Origin: Pseudomonadota bacterium
GTDB taxonomy: Bacteria; Pseudomonadota; Alphaproteobacteria; Rhizobiales; Xanthobacteraceae
DNA length: 10,343 nt
Direction of reading: 5' to 3'
NCBI GenBank assembly: GCA_023432885.1
Contig: JAEZEU010000566.1
Coordinates: 1-10,343 of the forward strand
The notes under the pieces were generated by a model. It made no database searches and was not told where the DNA came from. It worked only from the letters and a program-made list of their open reading frames with translations. Every line of letters starts with the position of its first letter. Positions within the stretch are counted from its first letter, which is position 1. Of the stretch, positions 6,516 through 10,343 are shown piece after piece. A program made the translations under genes and the position numbers.

Positions 6516-7558
6516 TTCAGGCTGGCAATCGCCTTTTCGGCAAACGAGTTGTCGATGATCTGCTCGAACGGCACCGATCCCTTGGCGTTGCCGAGGTAGA
6601 TCTGCATATCCATCAGATTCTTCCACTGGTCCGGCTTGGTGATGACGGACTGCGCAGGAATGAGGTATTTGAGCTGCGCGTCGATCGCCTTGTCGACGAC
6701 GTCACCGGGCAGATCGGGAAATTCCTTCCGTGCGACCTCTTTGGCGAAGGCGGGATCGGCGTAAGTCTTGCGCGACGCTTCCTCGAAGGAGGTCACGAGC
6801 GCCTGCACCATCTCCGGATCCTTCTGGATGGTCGAGGGCAGCACCATGATTCCGGTGTTGCAGAACGGCCCAACATAGTTCGAAAAGTCGAACACGACCT
6901 TCGCGCCTTGCGCCTCGGCGGCGGCGACGCTCGGCTGATACGCGACCGCCATGTCCGCCTGCCCTGCCAGCATCGCCGCGATCTCGGTGCCGGGATTGAC
7001 CGGAACAATCGTCGCGTCCGTGCCCAGTTTCAGGCCGGCCTTTTCCAGCATCCGCTTCGTGACGCTGAAATTGGTGTTGGGTTCCGGCGAGGTGACGATC
7101 TTGAGACCCTTGAACTCCTTCGGATCGGTGATCGGCTTGAGCGTCTTTGAGACGCCGAAATAATGCGCACGCTGCACGACCGTCCCGACGACAACGCCGG
7201 GGCCGCCGTTCTCGCGGGAGATCTGCGCCATGGTCGCATCGCCGATCGCGAAATCCGCGGAACCCCCGAGGACCGCCGCGAACGTCTGGGTGTCGCCGCC
7301 GGCGGCGCTCACCTTCATGTCGAGACCGTTTTTCTTGAAGATGCCGGCGTGCATGCCGACATAAAGATTGATGTAACCCAGATTGTGCACGGCTTCGCTG
7401 AAACGAACGGTTTTGAGCGTGGCGGCGGATGCGGTGCCCGATCCCAGGAGCGGCCCGGCGCCGATACCGGCCACGAGCGCGGACGAGGCGGCAAGAAAAC
7501 GGCGGCGGGTGAGCACACGACCACTCGGCGTGGCCGGGGGACGAGCAAGTTCGGTCAT
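6512..7558 (-). CDS. ABC transporter substrate-binding protein, NMT1/SsuA/TauA type, Tat-exported
   Basis: The 348-aa product is the periplasmic receptor of the importer. It has a twin-arginine signal (TRRRFLAA, 17-24), a hydrophobic stretch (ALVAGIGAGPLL), and a probable signal-peptidase site after ASA (43-45). The mature part shows the family pattern: VRFSEAVHNLGYINLYVGMH near the N-terminus, ADFAIGDATMAQ, FKGLKIVTSPEPNTN and MLAGQADMAVAYQPS, matching the two-lobed NMT1/SsuA fold. Families of this kind bind sulfonates, taurine, nitrate, thiamine precursors, amides or small aromatics, so the ligand is not fixed by sequence. The ATG at 7558 has GGAG upstream; longer upstream frames are non-coding leader. 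It is the first gene of the transporter unit and ends in an ATGA overlap with the ATPase. Confidence 0.9.
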   Translation of the reverse strand: MTELARPPATPSGRVLTRRRFLAASSALVAGIGAGPLLGSGTASAATLKTVRFSEAVHNLGYINLYVGMHAGIFKKNGLDMKVSAAGGDTQTFAAVLGGSADFAIGDATMAQISRENGGPGVVVGTVVQRAHYFGVSKTLKPITDPKEFKGLKIVTSPEPNTNFSVTKRMLEKAGLKLGTDATIVPVNPGTEIAAMLAGQADMAVAYQPSVAAAEAQGAKVVFDFSNYVGPFCNTGIMVLPSTIQKDPEMVQALVTSFEEASRKTYADPAFAKEVARKEFPDLPGDVVDKAIDAQLKYLIPAQSVITKPDQWKNLMDMQIYLGNAKGSVPFEQIIDNSFAEKAIASLK

Positions 7559-7727
7559 GGCGCGAATTTCTCCAGATCTGCTGACAGGCAGTCCAAAGAC
7601 TAGGCATCGCCCCCTGCTCATCAAGCCGAAATAAGCGACGCATTTTGCCCGCGATTTAAACGGCCTTTCGAATATGTCGCCTAATTGACGCAGAGGGCTC
7701 GCGACTGACCTAACGGCGTTATTTTGA

Positions 7728-7740
7728 TGCTCATTGAGCA
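7728..7740. promoter_or_regulatory. 13-bp palindrome, possible operator
   Basis: TGCTCATTGAGCA is a perfect 6-1-6 inverted repeat with the T-N11-A shape of LysR-type regulator boxes. It overlaps the -12 part of the sigma-54-like element, so a protein bound here would interfere with that promoter. No LysR-type gene is in the window. A 13-bp palindrome can occur by chance. Confidence 0.35.
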
Positions 7741-7752
7741 ATCGTGCTGCCG
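7737..7752 (-). promoter_or_regulatory. Sigma-54-like -24/-12 element of the transporter unit
   Basis: Read on the minus strand the bases are CGGCAGC-ACGA-TTGCT, compared with TGGCACG-N4-TTGCW. The required GG and GC are ten bases apart (7751-7750 and 7739-7738), and GGCA and TTGC are exact. Transcription would begin near 7726, about 168 bases before the binding-protein ATG. GG-N10-GC is frequent in GC-rich DNA, so this is a candidate only, strengthened by the NtrC-like dyad upstream and the nitrogen-related genes downstream. Confidence 0.42.
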
Positions 7753-7800
7753 GATTCATCAGCGGGCTGTCGCCGATTCCGTCACTTACGACATTATCGC

Positions 7801-7817
7801 TGCACAAATAATTTGCA
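7801..7817. promoter_or_regulatory. NtrC-like dyad
   Basis: TGCACAAATAATTTGCA has the TGCA-N9-TGCA spacing of NtrC enhancer sites (TGCACC-N5-GGTGCA), matching nine of the twelve defined bases. Its centre is about 83 bases upstream of the start predicted from the sigma-54-like element, slightly closer than classical enhancer positions. NtrC activates nitrogen-scavenging genes under ammonium limitation, which would suit an amide-use operon. The inner half-site bases are imperfect. Confidence 0.35.
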
Positions 7818-7887
7818 GTGACGGCATGGGACCTGTGCCGCTTCGCGGCAAACCGTATTCTGCGCTTCGCGGGGATACCGTGCGCGG

Positions 7888-8253
7888 TTACGGATTGACC
7901 CGCACCGAGGAGAAGCGGCCGGTAAGCGCGCCGCCGCACTTCTCGGCCGCGATTCGGCTCGCGCGGTTGCCTTCCCGCGGCACGACCGCCTCGCTGTGCC
8001 TTTTCTCGGAGTCCGCGTCACGCAGCAGGTCGAATAGATTGCTGACGAGCCCGCGCAAGCGCAAATTCTCCGACTTCAACTCGTTCAGCTGTTGAACCGC
8101 GTGGACGTCGAGTCCGCCGAAGCTGCGGCGCCAGCGATAGAACGTGCGCTCGGTAATGCCGGCGGTCTTGCATATTTCTGCAATCGACACCCCGGAACTC
8201 GCCTCGGCGAGGAGATGAATGATCTCATTCTCGGTGAATCGGGACCGCCTCAT
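7888..8253 (-). CDS. IS3-OrfA-like helix-turn-helix protein, solitary
   Basis: The 121-aa product follows the layout of the transposase OrfA/HTH_Tnp_1 family: RRSRFTENEIIHLLAEA at the N-terminus, a helix-turn-helix (VSIAEICKTAGITERTFYRW, 22-41), the FGGLDV hinge (45-50), then a Leu-rich coiled coil (~54-78). Such OrfA proteins bind transposon ends. Here no OrfB with a DDE catalytic core follows and no terminal repeats were found. After residue ~84 the protein carries a basic tail unlike OrfA ends. The ATG at 8253 has AAGGAG upstream. It lies between, and divergent from, the second amidase gene and upstream of the transporter unit, so it is either an insertion-sequence remnant or a domesticated DNA-binding protein, perhaps regulating this locus. 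Confidence 0.78.
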   Translation of the reverse strand: MRRSRFTENEIIHLLAEASSGVSIAEICKTAGITERTFYRWRRSFGGLDVHAVQQLNELKSENLRLRGLVSNLFDLLRDADSEKRHSEAVVPREGNRASRIAAEKCGGALTGRFSSVRVNP

Positions 8254-8265
8254 CGATCTCTCCTT

Positions 8266-8281
8266 CGGCCCGCCATTTGCA
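8266..8281 (+). promoter_or_regulatory. Sigma-54-like -24/-12 element of the second amidase gene
   Basis: CGGCCCG-CCAT-TTGCA matches TGGCACG-N4-TTGCA at ten of twelve positions, with GG (8267-8268) and GC (8279-8280) correctly ten bases apart. Transcription would start near 8292, giving a leader of ~150 bases before the ATG at 8445. It abuts the ribosome site of the divergent HTH gene. A TTGCA-N6-TGCAA dyad at 8168-8183, inside the HTH gene, is at an enhancer-like distance but has the wrong spacing for NtrC. Confidence 0.42.
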
Positions 8282-8444
8282 CGGAGTTCGACGGCCGGCG
8301 CCGCGCTGGGGCTGAGGTCAAGTATAGCCGAAGGATCGCCGCCGCCTAGAATATCAGTGGGGGTTTCGCCGTCACAGCCGCGGCGATCGGGCGCAGACCG
8401 ACCTCCAGCGAAGAACGCCTGAACCGCCAAGCCTGGAGTTATCG

Positions 8445-9383
8445 ATGCAGCGCCGTCACGAAATACCCAGTACGCCCGAAAACATGGTTTGGGGCTATCT
8501 GGACTGCAACACGCCACCTGTGCTGGAAATCAATTCCGGAGACAGCGTGACGCTGCACAGCTTCCCGGCGGGAGGCAAGGAGACGCTTCCGGACGACCTC
8601 TCGCTGGTCCCCGAGGACTATCGGCTCGCCCTCGAGACAATGCAGCCTGGACCGGGGCCTCACTTCATTACCGGGCCGGTCTATGTGCGCGGAGCGAAGA
8701 TCGGCGACACTCTGCAGGTCGATATCCTCAACGTGAAGGTCCGCCAGGACTGGGGCTTCGTCTCGATCCTGCCGCTGCTGGGAACGCTGCCGGACGAGTT
8801 CACCGATTACGAGACGATCCACCCCGTGATCGACCGCAAGCGCGAGGTCTGCATCATGCCGTGGGGCACGGAAATCCCGCTTGACCCGTTCTTCGGCATC
8901 ATTGCGACGGCGCCGCCACCAAGCTGGGGCCGCTGCGGGTCGCCCGTTCCGCGCGCGTTCGGCGGCAACATGGACAACAAGGAACTGCGGGCGGGCACCA
9001 CCTTGTATCTGCCCGTATTCAACGAGGGAGCGCTGTTCTTCGCAGGCGACGGCCACGGCGTGCAGGGCGACGGCGAAGTCTGCATTACCGCCCTCGAGAC
9101 CGGCGTCACCGGAACCTTCCGCCTGACCGTGCGCAAGGACATGGATATCAAATGGCCCTTTGCGGAGAGCGCCACTCATCTCATGTCGATCGGCCTCGAT
9201 GAGGATCTCGACGACGCCGCCAAGCAGGCTGTTCGGGAAATGGTCAAGCATGTCTGCGCACGGACCAATCGCACGCGCAATGAAGCCTATATGCTGTGTT
9301 CGCTCGCCGGCAATTTACGTGTCACGCAACTTGTCGACGGCAACAAGGGCATCCACATGCTGCTGCCGAAGGCGCTGCTTTAG
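8445..9383 (+). CDS. Acetamidase/formamidase family protein (second copy)
   Basis: The 312-aa product is a full-length FmdA/AmdA-family amide hydrolase. Landmarks are GPHFITGPVYVRGAK (71-85), FGGNMD (172-177), LYLPVFNEGALFFA leading to GDGHGVQGDGE (201-211), and the C-terminal NEAYMLCSLAGNLRVTQLVD (~289-308). It keeps the usual GDGH core, closer to characterised formamidases and acetamidases than the first copy. The ATG at 8445 has GGAG six bases upstream. It is transcribed alone, divergent from the HTH gene, and convergent with the membrane-protein gene ending at 9458. It probably hydrolyses the same or a related amide as the transporter-linked copy, releasing ammonia in the cytoplasm; specificity cannot be read from sequence. 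Confidence 0.9.
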   Translation: MQRRHEIPSTPENMVWGYLDCNTPPVLEINSGDSVTLHSFPAGGKETLPDDLSLVPEDYRLALETMQPGPGPHFITGPVYVRGAKIGDTLQVDILNVKVRQDWGFVSILPLLGTLPDEFTDYETIHPVIDRKREVCIMPWGTEIPLDPFFGIIATAPPPSWGRCGSPVPRAFGGNMDNKELRAGTTLYLPVFNEGALFFAGDGHGVQGDGEVCITALETGVTGTFRLTVRKDMDIKWPFAESATHLMSIGLDEDLDDAAKQAVREMVKHVCARTNRTRNEAYMLCSLAGNLRVTQLVDGNKGIHMLLPKALL

Positions 9384-9457
9384 CGGCCTCGCGCAACGCC
9401 GTCACAACCGTCTGGAAGTCCCAGGACGTGGCGGCCGCACGCTCGCGGCTGGATAAC

Positions 9458-9844
9458 TCATCGCCACCGGTTCACGACCCACAGCGCGCCCCACGATCCC
9501 AGCAACGTGACGATCATCATGCCGGCGAGCGCGACATGCATCACGGAACCTCCCGCGGCCGCCAGCGACGTCGACCCTGCCATAAACGGGCTGAGCAACA
9601 TGGCCACAACCATGCCGCCTGGGGGAGCGACCAGAAAAGCTCCGACAAACGATACAACGATGTTGACGATCCAGCCAAGCGCGCCGCGCTTCTTCGTCCA
9701 AGCCTCGCGAACCCCGACAGCCAGTGCGCCGAGGAAAAACGCAAGCGCAATCACCATCGACCCACCGACGCTGTCCAGCGGAATTGCGCCGCTCGATTGA
9801 AGGAGCAGGACGCCGATCACGGCAATCAGCACGATGTACATCAT
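9458..9844 (-). CDS. Small four-helix membrane protein, 128 aa
   Basis: The product is almost wholly hydrophobic, with about four transmembrane segments (2-16, 28-46, 56-80 and 98-124). A short basic cytoplasmic-type loop (REAWTKKRG, 46-54) lies after the second. Gly and Ala are abundant, and the C-terminus is NRWR. The ATG at 9844 is chosen over the ATG at 9937 because AGGGG lies seven bases before it and the longer N-terminus is polar and unlikely. No transport, binding or catalytic motif is recognised. It is convergent with the second amidase (74-bp gap) and 129 bp downstream of the Pro-rich gene on the same strand. A role with the amidases is not supported by orientation. Confidence 0.78.
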   Translation of the reverse strand: MMYIVLIAVIGVLLLQSSGAIPLDSVGGSMVIALAFFLGALAVGVREAWTKKRGALGWIVNIVVSFVGAFLVAPPGGMVVAMLLSPFMAGSTSLAAAGGSVMHVALAGMMIVTLLGSWGALWVVNRWR

Positions 9845-9973
9845 GGGATTCCCCTGCCCTGTCGGTAGCATGAGTGGCCACATCCGCTTGCAAGGCGGCG
9901 GCGTTGGCATCGTGCCTGATGAGGCGGCCAACTTCAAACTGAGAGACGGCCGGAGATCGCAGGAAACTACGCC

Positions 9974-10343
9974 CTAATTCTGCGCCGCGGGACGCGGCGG
10001 GTTGGCGACCTGCGGCGTGAGCGACAGCGGCGGCTTTGGCCTGGGCTTTGCCATCGCCGCGCCCGGCGCAGGCCGGACATCGATCGGCGGCGGCAACGGC
10101 GCGGCTTGCTGCTGGGTGGCCGGCGAAGGCAGTGTTGCGGCCGGAGGCGTATGCGGACGCGGTGATGGTGCCGCCTTCGGCTGCCTGGTGCGGCGCGGAT
10201 CGCGGCCGGGCAACGGCACGGTGGGCGGCTCGGCCGGCCGGCTGACATCGGGCACGGCATCGGCCGGCAGCGGAATCGAGATCGGCGTCGGCGGCGGAGG
10301 CGGAGGTTCGCCGCGCTCGATGGCATCGAGCCTTCGCGTTTCC
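9974..10343 (-). CDS. C-terminal end of a Pro/Ala-rich protein, cut by the right edge
   Basis: A minus-strand frame is open from the right edge to a TAG at 9976-9974, giving 122 complete codons. It starts with a charged segment (ETRRLDAIERGE), followed by a run of six prolines and a long Pro/Ala/Arg-rich tail including PTPISIPLPADAV and a short QQQ, ending VANPPRPAAQN. The composition indicates an extended, disordered tail of the kind seen in cell-envelope, TonB-like or surface-associated proteins, but no domain is visible and the N-terminal part is outside the window. The frame on the same strand read in another phase is Arg-rich and implausible. Confidence 0.6.
   Translation of the reverse strand, partial: ETRRLDAIERGEPPPPPPTPISIPLPADAVPDVSRPAEPPTVPLPGRDPRRTRQPKAAPSPRPHTPPAATLPSPATQQQAAPLPPPIDVRPAPGAAMAKPRPKPPLSLTPQVANPPRPAAQN

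Larger units (their letters stand above)
7559..7887. other. Leader and promoter region of the transporter unit
   Basis: This 329-bp non-coding stretch lies between the binding-protein start and the stop of the HTH gene, both on the minus strand. It is noticeably more A/T-rich than its surroundings between about 7620 and 7820, as expected for a regulatory region. It contains the sigma-54-like element at 7737-7752, the palindrome at 7728-7740, the NtrC-like dyad at 7801-7817, a GC hairpin at 7836-7850 (TGCCGC/GCGGCA) and a direct repeat of CGCTTCGCGG (7839-7848, 7863-7872). No gene is supported in it. Confidence 0.5.

Noticed and set aside
5691..6599. Long plus-strand frame (302 codons) opposite the ATPase gene
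   Set aside because: The opposite strand holds all ABC motifs; this frame has shadow composition (Gln/His/Arg-rich) and no domain.
8168..8183. TTGCA-N6-TGCAA as an NtrC site
   Set aside because: The half-site spacing is three bases too short for the NtrC consensus, and it lies inside coding sequence.
7888..8444. A complete insertion sequence around the HTH gene
   Set aside because: There is no OrfB or DDE region, and no terminal inverted or target direct repeats. The only inverted pair (8262-8269 and 8327-8334) is 8 bp and lies inside the intergenic region.
8439..9251. Minus-strand frame (270 codons) opposite the second amidase
   Set aside because: It is antisense to an intact FmdA-family gene and has no recognisable motif or ribosome site.
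9384..9457. Terminator between the second amidase and the membrane-protein gene
   Set aside because: Only a 5-bp GCCGC/GCGGC stem without a T-run is visible.

Overview
The window is GC-rich alphaproteobacterial DNA, most likely from Bradyrhizobium or a close relative in the Nitrobacteraceae. The evidence is the set of very short lineage-type proteins (a 44-residue Lys-rich protein opening MAKGQQRGNREAKKPKK, a 32-residue membrane peptide, and several 65 to 110-residue unknowns), the long antisense open frames typical of high GC, and the alphaproteobacterial character of the ABC transporter and amidases. This assignment rests on recognition of protein style, not on a search.

Layout. Positions 1-2490 are an accessory-type patch of small genes of unknown function: a minus-strand group (32-aa membrane peptide, 64-aa protein, start of a third protein running off the left edge), a plus-strand overlapping pair (90 and 98 aa), two minus-strand small genes (77 and 44 aa), then a plus-strand pair with an abnormally long overlap (2062-2388 and 2270-2488). 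Positions 2500-3771 hold a deletion scar: an ABC-F ATPase that has lost its first ~160 residues, preceded by what may be the 5' stub of a different small gene.

The coherent system is at 3876-9383. On the minus strand are a Tat-exported NMT1/SsuA/TauA-type substrate-binding protein, its ATPase, its permease (each junction a 4-nt ATGA overlap), and an acetamidase/formamidase-family enzyme 40 bp downstream. Upstream of these lie a solitary IS3-OrfA-like helix-turn-helix protein (minus) and, divergently on the plus strand, a second, clearly different acetamidase/formamidase. The simplest reading is an amide-scavenging locus: periplasmic capture and import of an amide (substrate not deducible), then hydrolysis to ammonia and a carboxylate by two paralogous amidases. 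Sigma-54-like GG-N10-GC elements lie upstream of both transcription units, one with an NtrC-like TGCA-N9-TGCA dyad behind it, which would fit nitrogen control. This regulation is inferred from motifs only.

The right end has a 128-aa four-helix membrane protein and the C-terminal end of a Pro/Ala-rich protein that enters from beyond the right edge; neither has an assignable function. No rRNA, tRNA, CRISPR array or intact insertion sequence was seen.
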